Assembly: GCA_964017235.1 (NCBI GenBank)
Contig: OZ024933.1
Location: forward strand, 10,667,962 to 10,731,961
Direction of reading: 5' to 3'
From: Sabellastarte sp. h YS-2021
Taxonomy: Eukaryota > Annelida > Polychaeta > Sabellida > Sabellidae
DNA length: 64,000 nucleotides
Part shown: positions 1 to 10,158 of the stretch, piece after piece
Layout of the letters: each line of letters starts with the position of its first letter
Numbering within the stretch: position 1 is the first letter of the stretch
Program-made: the position numbers and the translations under genes
Notes under the pieces: model-generated
The model's database searches: none
What the model was told of the DNA's origin: nothing
What the model saw: the letters and a program-made list of their open reading frames with translations, nothing else

Positions 1-723
1 TTTTTTTAAATGAGGCTTAAACTGTTCACTGACAGAATATTTGCAGGTCAGGAATGCAATGGGCTGTTTTTACATTCTGAAGCCCCGGCACCAATAATAA
101 GGGAGATATGATGTTTTAGTATGATGACCCCATTTAACCCTGAAGCAGGGGTCAAAGGTCAAATTCAACACCTGGAAAAGATTCTGCTTCTTACAATTTA
201 TTTTCATATGCCAAACCCCTAAATGCAATGGTAAGGGAAATATAAGGCCTTTTAAGAGGATAACCCCATTTGACATTAAACATATTATATGGCGGCCATT
301 TAGGTTTTTTTAAACTCGGCCTGAATTTCTGTAAATTTAATTAAGCTAGCTGCAATATTTCAAGATTTACAGCTTTTTGATGATTTTCAAGCATTTGGCT
401 ATGATGGTCATTTTGTTTTTTTAAAATGAGACCAAAATTTTACACAGCCAATTTTTTGGATGCAAGGACGCACAAACAGAAGAAATTTTATAATTTCCTG
501 ACCAACACTTTTTCGACCAAGGTATTTTGAAAACTAAAGCTTTGAAAATCCAAAGACTTTTTTTACAGGTTGAACATTACTTTGTGTAGAGAGTTCATTT
601 GTATATTTCTACACTGTAAAATGCATGTAATTTTGACAAATATGTTATTTTTCTGAATTACTTTGGAACTAATGAAAATAAGCCCAAAGGTGTCTTCATA
701 TCTGTAAAACTGTATTCCTTTAG
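1..723. other. AT-rich intron of gene A with a DR1-like site
   Basis: No coding exon is visible. A short motif like GATAACCCCATTT occurs twice (near 122 and near 258), so part of this stretch is probably an old repeat. A 13-base direct-repeat site, GGGTCAAAGGTCA, lies at 149-161 and resembles a DR1 nuclear-receptor site. The end of the stretch is a splice acceptor, with a short pyrimidine run just before TAG at 721-723. Confidence 0.4.
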
Positions 724-807
724 AAGAAATCGGAACCAAGCTACTCCAGTGAGCCTTCTCCAACCACTGACGCTGCCGTGATGGAAAACGGTCTCCTTGG
801 CCAACAG
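724..807 (+). CDS. Gene A, cytoplasmic-tail exon (internal, phase 0-0)
   Basis: This 84-base exon is bounded by an acceptor (pyrimidine run then TAG) and a donor (CAG|GTAAAA). Only one of its three frames is open, giving 28 residues that begin KKSEPSYSSEPS and end VMENGLLGQQ. The peptide is Ser/Pro/Glu-rich, as expected of an unstructured intracellular tail. The exon is a multiple of three and begins and ends in phase 0. Its C-terminal half matches the tail exon of gene B at 35134-35212 in pattern (E, N/S, G, then L near the end, Q last). I infer that A and B are related neighbours. The protein family was not recognised, and the 5' part of the gene lies outside the window. Confidence 0.55.
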
Positions 808-1333
808 GTAAAATATCCTGGTAACCTTTCATCCAGCCCAGAAAATCATTAGAAAAGGTGAAATGACACTGCTAAAGTTTGACTGTTTCAGTAATGATAA
901 ATATGTAAAGTCAAATTACAGTTAAATATTGATATTGAAAATGCACAGCAATTCCTGTACTGCAGATGGTCAGTACCAGTATAGCACTAGTTGTTAGATC
1001 TAAAGTGAAATCCATGACTATGTTCATTTTTCAGTTATATTGAACTACTGTAGTAATACGATTTCTCTGTGGATTTTTATATTTTACTTTGTTTAAAAAT
1101 TGATTTTTATATAGTATATATATAGTTGAGCATTTGATATACTGGCTATATTTTTACTAGAATTCAGTAGCATTATCTTGATATTATGGTATTTGCATAC
1201 TTCATCAAATATACCATTCCCTTCTGATGGTTGTACTGTTGTGGCACTGAGTGATCCTGGCCGTTCCTCTCCTCCCGTCCTTATTTGTTCCATAATATAA
1301 GTCATGTCTATAGAGTTGAAAACACTTAAACAG
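808..1333 (+). other. Putative last intron of gene A
   Basis: AT-rich sequence between the tail exon and the proposed terminal exon. It starts with GTAAAA and ends with CAG, although the sequence before that CAG is purine-rich and a weak acceptor. Nothing else was recognised. Confidence 0.35.
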
Positions 1334-1375
1334 AAAGAATCCGATAAGTCAGGGCAAGAGGCACTAGGGCAATGA
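1334..1375 (+). CDS. Gene A, putative terminal exon
   Basis: After an AG at 1332-1333 the phase 0 frame reads KESDKSGQEALGQ and then TGA at 1373-1375. This is in the right phase for the exon at 724-807. It resembles the last exon of gene B (ANGDGQEKKEV then stop) in length, charge and a shared GQE. The acceptor has a poor pyrimidine tract, so the call rests mainly on phase and on the similarity to gene B. A transcript read crossing 807 to 1334 would settle it. Confidence 0.4.
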   Translation, partial: KESDKSGQEALGQ

Positions 1376-1784
1376 CAATGACGATTACTCTGTAAATGTG
1401 TTGAAGGCAGGGCTGCTGGCAGGTAGCAGAGAGACTGTATATAAGCAGAAAGACATTAGGCATTGAGAGACCACAGAGTCAAGTTGTAGACTTTTCTGTT
1501 GTAAATCTTGCACATATTGCAAAAGGGCATTCCCAAAAGAAAGATATAAGTCTCGTTGTTGTAGATTGTTATCATCAAACAGAATTAAAATATGTAAAAG
1601 ATGTTTCCTGTGTCACTCAATTGTCTTTTTACAAACCTATAACTAATGTCCCAGCTGTTAAATCTTGCCTGTAGGGGCAAGAGTACAAAAAGTTTTGGGA
1701 AACTTTAGAAGCTTTGGGTACTGGTCCAAAAGTACTAAAAATTCTCAAACAAGGCTACATTCTCCCCTTCGGACCCTGTCAAAC
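1376..1784 (+). other. Probable 3' UTR of gene A with ATTAAA signal
   Basis: Non-coding sequence downstream of the proposed stop. An ATTAAA hexamer at 1584-1589 could be the polyadenylation signal, about 210 bases after the stop. Nothing else was recognised before the repeat that follows. Confidence 0.3.
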
Positions 1785-2035
1785 TTGACCATCTACACCC
1801 CTCAACCAGTGCCTACCAAGTATTAACATCCTACATAATATGGTTAATAAGGTCACTGAAGCATGTCCAAAGGAAAATTCAAGGTCACATCATAGCATTG
1901 CATACCTCCAGGATCCAACCAATCTCCCTTCTAAGTGTTAACTTCCTACACCTTACAGTTTCTGAGATACCGCTAGGACAGACCTTTTTCCAACGCCTGT
2001 CCACCCACATACCAGAATCCCTGCCCAGCTGAAAT
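1785..2035 (-). repeat. Dispersed copy of the ~145-base satellite family
   Basis: Read on the minus strand, this stretch has the same landmarks in the same order as the array at 20037-20960: GTATCTCAGAAACTGTAAGG, then GTAGGAAGTT, then a motif like GGGAGATTGGTT, then a TGTGACCTTGA block. About one and a half units are present. It shows that the satellite unit also occurs as isolated copies in the opposite orientation. Confidence 0.6.
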
Positions 2036-2267
2036 GTCTTTGAGTTAGATTCTGGAAACACAACTTCAAGAAAGCAGCAATAGTAGCCAACTTGATTTTC
2101 GAAGTGGTACAAATTTCAAAAGTAAGCCAGCCCAGTCGTTAGCCTACCACCCTGTTAAGTTTCAAACTGATCTGACAAAGTGTCTTCAAGTTGAGTCTAA
2201 AAATGGAATTTCAAGTGGTGACCATGGTGGAATGGGAAAATTTACAAGATTTAGTAGACTTAATAGA

Positions 2268-2510
2268 CTAAATAAATGCAGTGCGTGGAATCACAGTCTT
2301 GACGTGAGTGAAGTTAGAGTCTCTCCTGGCCAGTGTCAAGTTAGCCATTGACACAAACACGAAATCTGTCGTGTTCCATGATTTTTGCCACAGCTTAGGT
2401 AATGTAGCATTGAAGTCCATTAAAGCATTCTTGTAAATATCCTTCCCAGAAAAATCCTGTAAAATGCTTAATATGCCTGATATCAATATGACAGCAACCA
2501 AATCATTCAT
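2268..2510 (-). mobile_element. Possible retroelement gag-like fossil
   Basis: An 80-residue open stretch on the minus strand has a run ending LARRDSNF that resembles the ARRD-type motif near the end of gag-like ORF1 proteins of tyrosine-recombinase retroelements. The match is a personal recollection of the family pattern, not an alignment. The piece is isolated, short and without recognisable ends, so it would be an old fragment if real. It could instead be an unrelated open frame. Confidence 0.25.
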
Positions 2511-3049
2511 TATAATGTGTAAAATACTAGTTTATAAATATTTAAACTAGAAACCTTACATAAGATATCTTAAAAGTAAGATATTGAGGGACTACATCTA
2601 GGCCCATCCATGCATCAAATGCTTAGTATTACTTGATTTTAATAAGACAAACACCGAATTCTTCATTATTATGTGGAGAATACTAATATATTTAATCTGT
2701 TCATCCCCCAGTCCACCTTTTTCTGTCTTCCAGCATCTGACATCACACATTGTTTCCACTCATTTTAAAGAAAATTATTAGAGTTAGCTTCATCAAATTT
2801 GGGTCTGTGTCTTACTTGGGATTGCTTTTAGCTGTTGTAACTATTTTGCTTACTGAGTAATACCCACGTGCAACTATTTTCAGTACCTATTTAAGTGAAA
2901 ATTGCATTTATGTTAAAATGGTTCAAGATGTTTAGTGACAAATTGGGAATACAAGGTTGTTATGTCTATAGCTTGCTTCGTTTTGCATTTGGGACTGATA
3001 GCTCTGTAAGTAAGCAAGTAATAGCAATTTAGGTATTTTATTGGCTATT
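2511..3049. other. AT-rich intergenic sequence
   Basis: No exon, RNA gene or clear element was seen. Two short similar stretches around 2505-2540 and 2655-2690 (CATTAT-ATGTG..AAATACTA type) hint at an old local duplication. Confidence 0.3.
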
Positions 3050-4230
3050 TTCAATACTACTTTTGAGTAATGTGCGTATATCTCAGAAAATGTTACAGAT
3101 AGAGTGACTTTGAGCAAAGTTTTTACCCAAAGGGTATTGCAGGATTATCCTGTGTAAAAACAAAAAAAAATTAAGCAACTTCTGGCGGCCATCGTGGATT
3201 TTAGCGGTATCTCAGAAAATGTAAGGGAATAAAGTGAACTTGAGCGAAGTTTGGGCCCACATGGCAGTACTTCTTATGCAAAAGGGAAAAAACTGAATTT
3301 TTGCCACATTTGTTGGCCATCTTGGATTTTAGCAGAAAAAAAAAATGTAAAAATCTGGGAAACTGTAAGACAGAGTGATTTCGAGTGAATTTTTTTTTGC
3401 TCACAGGGTAGTACAAGGATGTCCCATTGAAAAGTAAAATAATTTCAATTTTCGCAACTTATGGCGATCATCTTGGATTTAAGTGGAAAATAAAGTGCAA
3501 ACATCTGGAAACCATAAGAGATAGAGTGATTTTGAGAGATTTGTTTACCCACAAGGAGTACAAGGATGTCCGATTGAAAAGGGGGAAATTTCAATCTTCA
3601 CAACTTATGCTGCCCATCTTGGATTTTAGCGGTTGTTAAAAAATATCTCAGAAACTGTAGGAGATAGAGGAAGTTTGATTGAATTTTTGACTAGGAAGGT
3701 AGTACAGTTATATGTCATTGAAAACGGAAAAATTTCAATTTTTTCAAAATATGGTGGCCATCTTGGATTTTAGCGGAAAATAAAAACTTGAAAATTTCTC
3801 TAAAACCGCTAGAAATAGAGCCATTTCGAAGACTAGCTTAAGCTAAAGGGATGAATTTTAATTTTCGCAACTGTTGGCAGCCATCTTGGAATTTAGCGAA
3901 TTTTTGACTCACTGGGTAGTAAAATGGTATCTGTTATAAGAGGAAATATTTAAATTTTCACTTTGGCAACCATCTAATATTTTAGCCAAAAATAAAAACA
4001 ATTGTAACCATCTCAGAAACTGTAAGAGATAGAACTATTTTGAGTGAAATTTTTCCAGTACGGTAGTAGTAGAGTATCATTTGTACAAGGGAAATCTATT
4101 AATTTCTCAGAAGTCAAAAGAGATAGAGCCAATTCAAGCAAATTTTTCACCCGCAGGGTAGTTCAAAGGTGTCCTATTAAAATAGAAAATGTTCACTTTT
4201 GCCACTTTTGTGCGCTTATCTTATTTAGTG
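3050..4230. repeat. Degenerate tandem array with CCATCTTGGAT motif
   Basis: A unit of about 125-150 bases recurs roughly eight times. Each unit has a block like GGCGGCCATCTTGGATTTTA, then an A-rich stretch, then CTCAGAAACTGTAAGAGATAG, then a TTTTTGCCCACAAGGTAGTA-like block, then CAATTTTCGCAACT. The CCATCTTGG block is found near 3187, 3312, 3466, 3613, 3755 and 3880, with a more diverged one near 3968. Small open frames inside the array (for example 3427-3639) follow the repeat and have no coding support. The units differ from each other considerably, so the array is old. Confidence 0.8.
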
Positions 4231-4612
4231 CACTTATTTTGTTCCACAAAATCCTTTGTATAACAAGCAGCATTTTTTTTAAGAATATACAGTTTCTTTA
4301 ATATTTTTGCACAAAAACGTGCATACATCTGACTTTAAAATGCTTTAGACTGGAATGTGGAATGGACCAGATTCTGGTTCAATAACGATATATTGTATAC
4401 TTTTCCTTCTGTCCACTATTCACTCTACAAGTCAGTCAAACATTTTGGAGAATATTTAGCCTTTAATGCTTCTGGACAATGTTTGCAGTGCAACATGTAT
4501 TTCCTTCAGAAAAAAGCTCAAAATTTATCCAATTGCATGACTATGCTGGCATAGCCTTCCTATAATCACTGTATTTTGTCTGGTATGAACTGGCTTTCTT
4601 ACGGTACTCCAG
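4231..4612. other. AT-rich spacer
   Basis: Sequence between the tandem array and the foldback element. It contains a 65-residue open frame with no similarity that I recognise and no splice context. Nothing functional seen. Confidence 0.3.
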
Positions 4613-6160
4613 GAATGAGGGGACCTACCGTTAATTTACTTTTTTATTACCTACATTCTATTTTTTGTCTAGAAAAGCTCTGTCTTCCTAGTTTATAGCC
4701 TGCCTTACTTTTAGAAAATTGGGTAAATGGGCATCTTCCCACATTGCTTCCTTTTCAAAAAATATGAAATATACTTATTGCTTATTTTAGTGCTACACAT
4801 AAAAAACAGACAAACAGTAGCTGATAATATAATTAACAGTTGAACTTTATTGAGGGGACCAACTGTTAATTATACTCCTTACTAGACAATATCAAAATAA
4901 ATAGAAAGATAAGTTTACTTCATGTTATCCTTTTTTCAAACTTCCAATATGAAAATAGATAATAGGTAGAGCAAAGTGCTACTTGTTATTGATCCATCTG
5001 TGACAATCTGTCACACCTCCATTTTCAGTTACCTATTTCCCATTTCATTATATTGTGCCAAAGATTTTTGTGATTTTTTGAGGGGGGAGGCTCGGCCACA
5101 TGTTGGTGAGAATTAACACTTCTAATAAAAAGTTCAAAGGCCTGTGACGTCATATATGTTGATGATGTCATAGTGTTGTCTACTTTATAGTATATGTTGC
5201 AATTTTTAGCAGTGGTACTGGTGTATTCAACTTGACTATGCCCCAGAATTACTTGTGAAATTTTAGTAAACAGTAAGCCTAATATTTTATCTAGCTCTAC
5301 TCAATGATAGATTATAGTTTTTAAATATATGTTTATTTTATTGCGGTAAAATTATACTGCTTCTCTTTTCCATTCATAATTGAAATCCAAGTAGGTTCTT
5401 TTTTCTTATTGATCTTTAAGTGATAATCTAAAGCTGATATACAATAGAGTTATTGTTAGTAGTTTAAGGTCACCATAAAACAAATGTTTTCCTGAGCTTT
5501 TCATATTAGCCTATTCTTATTCTGAACTGCACCTATGAAACAGTTTTTATTACTTATTATTTGACCATAAAAATGTTTAAACCTTAAACAACAGTGGCAA
5601 TCCTGCATTGTGACATCACTAACATGTATGACATCACAGGCCTTTGAGTACCATTACAAGTCACATTACATTCACATGCCCCACTCACACACCACACACA
5701 CGCACACAATCCATGTATGCATACACACAAAAAAAAAAGGGAACGGGTAGAAGGAAAGCGGAAGTGATTCTGATTTCTGTTACCCTTTCGTTAAGTATTG
5801 GGCTGGCACATGGAAATAAATAAAGCAAGATTTACTTGTTTTTCAGGGAATTCTGAAACACTGTAAATGACTTTTTACCTTTAAACTATATACAGGCCAT
5901 TGTTCAGATAATAAATTTAACGGTTGATCCCCCACCCAATGATTTAACACAGCTATTTGTTGATTTACTGATTGTCACTTTTAATATAAGAAATATGTTT
6001 GTTTGCGGTTATACAAGTTATGCTAGGAAAATAGTAAAGCCCTGTTTCCCTACATTTAACTAATGAACTCATAAGTATCAAATAGATAGACCACAGTTTT
6101 CTAGAAAATTCTTAGAATATGGGTAATATGAAAAGAAATTAATGGTAGGTCCCCTCATTC
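4613..6160. mobile_element. 1.55 kb foldback (long inverted repeat) element
   Basis: The two ends are inverted copies. GAATGAGGGGACCTACC at 4613-4629 is matched by the reverse complement of 6144-6160, and similarity continues inward (TTAATTT, ATTACC, a CTAGAAAA block). Further in, GAGGGGACCAACTGTTAATT near 4854 pairs with a GATCAACCGTTAAA-like block near 5920-5935. AAGGCCTGTGACGTCATA near 5138 pairs with the reverse complement of 5630-5648. Outer, middle and inner pairs all fold around a centre near 5386. There is no transposase and no clear target duplication, so this looks like a non-autonomous foldback DNA element. Confidence 0.7.
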
Positions 6161-6169
6161 TGAAAGGGA

Positions 6170-6385
6170 TGTCAGTCTATGAGCAAGAGCGACAAAGCCA
6201 TCAGAGCCACAAGTAGTGCACTGAAGCGGTCACCCATCTCAGTACTAATGTAGCCCATTGCCATTCAACTTTAGAGAGAAGACCGCTACTCATCACACTC
6301 TTCCACAATTTATGAAAGTCCAAAGACCAAAAAACATTAAAAAGTGATTCCTAGTAGCTCAAGCCTCATTAGAGCTCGTGCTTAA
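6170..6385. repeat. Dispersed repeat, copy 1 (partner at 43205-43440)
   Basis: This stretch matches 43205-43440 along its length. Shared landmarks include CAAAGCCA(T/C)CAGAG, CACAAGTA then GCACTGAAGC then GTCACCCA, CAGTACTAATGTA(G/T)CCCAT, CCACAATT, and a closing TAGAGCTC(G/A)(T/C)GCTTAAA. The copies are diverged and have no coding capacity. The family was not identified. The copy begins immediately right of the foldback element. Confidence 0.6.
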
Positions 6386-6702
6386 ACATATTATTTGCCT
6401 TTTTTATTTCAAATGCATTTTGCTGATAAAGAAGGATATAAATCACAATTGAATTAAATATGCAAATGTACATGTCAATGTTTGTATATCAATTTGATAA
6501 AAGTTTATCATATATCAAATAATTTTTTTGTGTGTTTTTAGGCATAATGAAGAGGATGTGGTGATCAAAGAATAGATAAATACACAAACATTTACATTTT
6601 TTTATTTTGAATGTTAACTACATTATTCTAGCCAATGTAAAAGGAGATAAATATAATAGTTATTTGTTAATTTTGGGGGCAACAACAAAAACGTTTTTGT
6701 TA
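6386..6702. other. AT-rich spacer
   Basis: Very AT-rich, nothing recognised. Confidence 0.3.
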
Positions 6703-7516
6703 AAATTACAGTAAATGTGTGATTTTTAGAGACATTTCAAACATTTTTTTTCATATATTTGCAATGATTATTAAGGTAAAGATAAATAATTCCAAAAAAT
6801 ATTTTAAAATAAACAAAAGTATCTGCCTGTATGCTGTAAAAATAATAATGATATGCTAATGTTATTGGTTTGTCTATACAATGTACATACAGTGTGTGCT
6901 CACAATGTGTCTAAAATTTCCCGTATCTTTTCTTAATTATTGCATTTGTAGAAGTTATGCATTGCTTCTTGTTTGACTTATCTCCCACAACAACATTTTA
7001 AAACTAGCAAGTTTGTTGTAAATGTCTTCGCTGATTAAAAATTACACAATTTCTTAATGTGTCACAATAGTCTTTGATATGTGAAGTTTTTGTAATGTAG
7101 AAATAGAAGAAATTACAGTAAATGTGTGATTTTTAGAGACATTTCAAACATTTTTTTTCATATATTTGCAATGATTATTAAGGTAAAGATAAATAATTCC
7201 AAAAAATATTTTAAAATAAACAAAAGTATCTGCCTGTATGCTGTAAAAATAATAATGATATGCTAATGTTATTGGTTTGTCTATACAATGTACATACAGT
7301 GTGTGCTCACAATGTGTGTAAAATTTCCCGTATCTTTTCTTAATTATTGCATTTGTAGAAGTTATGCATTGCTTCTTGTTTGACTTATCTCCCACAACAA
7401 CATTTTAAAACTAGCAAGTTTGTTGTAAATGTCTTCGCTGATTAAAAATTACACAATTTCTTAATGTGTCACAATAGTCTTTGATATGTGAAGTTTTTGT
7501 AATGTAGAAATAGAAG
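6703..7516. repeat. Recent 407-base tandem duplication (two copies)
   Basis: Copy 1 is 6703-7109 and copy 2 is 7110-7516, directly adjacent and head to tail. Reading them against each other I find a single difference, C at 6911 against G at 7318. No unit of this sequence is seen elsewhere in the window. The open frame at 7144-7395 on the minus strand is AT-driven and not supported as a gene. The near identity means either a very recent duplication or an assembly artefact. Confidence 0.9.
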
Positions 7517-9726
7517 CTACTGAACATCAGTTTATTTAAAATTTAAACTGACTAAATTTGTTATATTTAATCAAGATTTCTGAGGAATACATCTGTTAAC
7601 TTGTCTGAAAACTTATTTGGTTGCAATGTATAAGCTTGTCAACTTAATGAGTCAAGGTGCAGAAAAAATGTTTAGAAATGTGTATAAAATAGAACAAACT
7701 GTTCGAATGATCATGACTAGACAAATTCATCACTTTTATCCTGGAAAAAGATTAGTTTTATGTAGGGAAAATGTTATAAAATGTTGTTTGCTGTGTTTTT
7801 TATGCTTGTCATATTATTTGAGGAATACTTCTCTGCCATAACATATAGACTGCACTACATCAAGAGTCTATTGAGGTAATTCTCTCATTTCTGTCCTGTT
7901 AAAAGTTAAATGTTACATTGAAAATGAAATTACTGCATGGAATGTTTAAGAAAATTAATTAGCTGCACTTTGTGATATTGCTTGTATTATAACATATTTT
8001 AACCCAAGTGATGCTAGCTGGGGACTGAGAGGTGTTGTTATCTGCAGTAGCTGATGCTTTATCCAGACTTTTAATAGTCCCTTTGATATCTTTGGCTAGT
8101 TTCACGAAGCTTCCTGAAGATAAATTTCATCTTAAATTTAAGGATTTTTTTAATTTCTCCCTCTTTTAAAAATCTCAGTTTAACACTCAGTTTTAGACTT
8201 AATCCTTAAAGAAGAACTTGAAATTTCGAGAATACTAAGACCCTACCTTAAATTTCAATTGAAGAAAACTGTCCAGGAAGTAATATTTGAGCAGTATAAT
8301 CTCTGTTTTCTGATCTGCTATATCTGAACATTCACATTATTAACAATTTCCACTCTTCAACATTTGTAATTCCTCAGTGTTGTATATTGTAAACCTTCAA
8401 TTATCTAAACAAAATTTCAATATGCCTACATCATCAAATAATAGAGGCTAGGGGTAACTGTACCCAACCATTAAAAGTATCAGTACTCCATCATATTATT
8501 GCACGCTTTTACAACACAGCACATGTTATAGCATTAATATTTCATTTCAAACTGACAACTTTAAAGGAAAACATAATTACCTTGCTGAAATAATTAAAAG
8601 TGCTGAAATAGTTTTTCCCAATTTTGTATAACAATTTTCTTCTGTTGTTCTCAAGAAACTTTCATAAATATTCCTTCTTTATCATCTGCATTTTACAGCC
8701 ATATGATCTTTTTCTTACTTTTTTACACAAATATATTTGAACAAGGTTATTATTATTATTATTACAGCGGAATTTTAGAAACACATTATTTACTACTTTG
8801 CTGCTAATAAAAACATTAAAAAATGTCCACAATATTTTGGCGCATAAAATTTTTGCAATATTTTATTTTTATAACTGAATATCCATATCTTTTCAATGAG
8901 ATTTAAAAAAACAAATAATATTCTGTTATTGAAACGTCCTTGAATGAATTTCATAAATACTTTTTGCATTTTTTTTCAGATTTGTGACAATAAAGTTCTT
9001 TTGGGGAATTATTTTTTTCAAATTTTTGAAATATATGAGTATATTTTTTATGAGATAACCTTCTTACAATAAATGGATCAGAAACATATTATATTTTACT
9101 TTCACATATGGATATTTATTGTCAAATGTACTTGCGTGCAACTATGCCTAGTGGTTACTGTTAAATGACAATAGACATATATGTATATCTCAGTGGATAT
9201 ATATACTGTAAAATTTGCCCACTAACTATAGACAATGTTATCAGAAAGGTATAAGTTTTACAGTAGAAAATATTTTAACTACTTCAAAACTTTACAGGGC
9301 TACTTTGCGGGGCTTTTAAGCATTTTATTTTATTTTTAGTCATTTTTAATTTTGAAAGTGAGAAATACATTTTTAGTGGCTCTATCTAGACCATTTTCTG
9401 GTTTTTGTGTGTCATTCTACAGTTTTACCAAATTTCTCAACAAAAAGAGGAGCACCCTTGCTCATTAGTTCAAAAGAAGACCTTAATAGAATTAGAATAG
9501 GCTTTATGAGAATGAATTTTAAGATCGTTCTTTTCAAAGAAGGCTTCGTGAAACTGGCCACAGACCCATCAATTAGTTGCAGTCCCAATGACATCTAACC
9601 CTATGAATTATTCAGAGTTATGCCTCATTAATGTCACCCTGATTAATTGTTTCTGGTTTTAATTTTAAATCCATAATGTGAAAAAGAAAAATTAAAATGT
9701 CCCACACACAGTTATGTTATGGCAGA
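7517..9726. other. AT-rich intergenic/intronic stretch with small repeats
   Basis: No exon was recognised. A TTA microsatellite sits near 8746-8765. A motif AGTTTCACGAAGC begins near 8099 on the plus strand and recurs on the minus strand near 9541-9560, each followed by AAA-rich and CTTAAA-type sequence. This suggests two diverged copies of a short dispersed element in opposite orientation. The two overlapping 60-63 residue open frames at 9407-9598 lie inside that second copy and are not genes. Confidence 0.35.
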
Positions 9727-9831
9727 CTAGTTATCCTCGTCAAAAGCACTCATGAGTGCATCAGCCAAAAGCTTTTGGCCCTCCTTAATATTCTGGACCC
9801 CTTGAGCTTTGTCCACTCTTGGGAGATCCCC
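9727..9831 (-). other. Small minus-strand open frame, unrecognised
   Basis: A 34-codon frame runs from just after an in-frame TAA (9832-9834) to a TAG (9727-9729). It starts GDLPRVDKAQGV, ends MSAFDEDN, and has helix-like composition with few rare-looking codons. Base composition is clearly less AT-rich than the surroundings, which is why I list it. There is no ATG near the start and no clear acceptor in phase. It could be the end of a decayed exon or retrocopy. I do not recognise the protein. Confidence 0.25.
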
Positions 9832-9921
9832 TTAATTGGGTTGCTGTGGAATATTAAGTTTAGGACTTAGGCGGTTCAGGCTGGCCCTGGAGACCCCCTC
9901 TCGAATTGACATTACCTGATC

Positions 9922-10158
9922 TTGACTTTTGGGAGTTTCTCCTCTTGGATTGATATGGATTGTGGATATTTTTGCACCAGGCATAACGGTAAGACTGGCT
10001 ATCCCTACCACTTATTCCTTCAGCAAAGTAACACTGAACTTTGTTTTGATGACCTTATTATAAATGGGTCTAGAAATGTTAAATTGACACTGACCTTGCT
10101 GTCTTTTAATAGCTGTCTGAAATTTAGGACTGCCAAAAAAACAGTTAGAAATCACTGA
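9922..10158 (+). other. Possible decayed exon island
   Basis: A 78-codon plus-strand frame contains DMDCGYFCTRHNG followed by a good donor (AACG|GTAAGA near 9989) in phase 1. The pattern D-x-G-Y-x-C is the end of many immunoglobulin-type domains, and such exons usually end in phase 1. However, no upstream part of an Ig domain is readable in the same frame. I regard it as a weak hint of a lost ectodomain exon of gene B, or as chance. Confidence 0.15.

Noticed and set aside
3427-3639. 70-codon plus-strand frame in the CCATCTTGG array
   Set aside because: It follows the tandem repeat units and changes with them; no sign of selection for coding.
3050-4230. CRISPR-like array
   Set aside because: Units are about 140 bases long, diverged along their whole length and lack the short-repeat, unique-spacer layout.
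7144-7395. 83-codon minus-strand open frame in the tandem duplication
   Set aside because: AT-rich codon content, no family resemblance, and the identical sequence in copy 1 is not open in the same way because of its flank.
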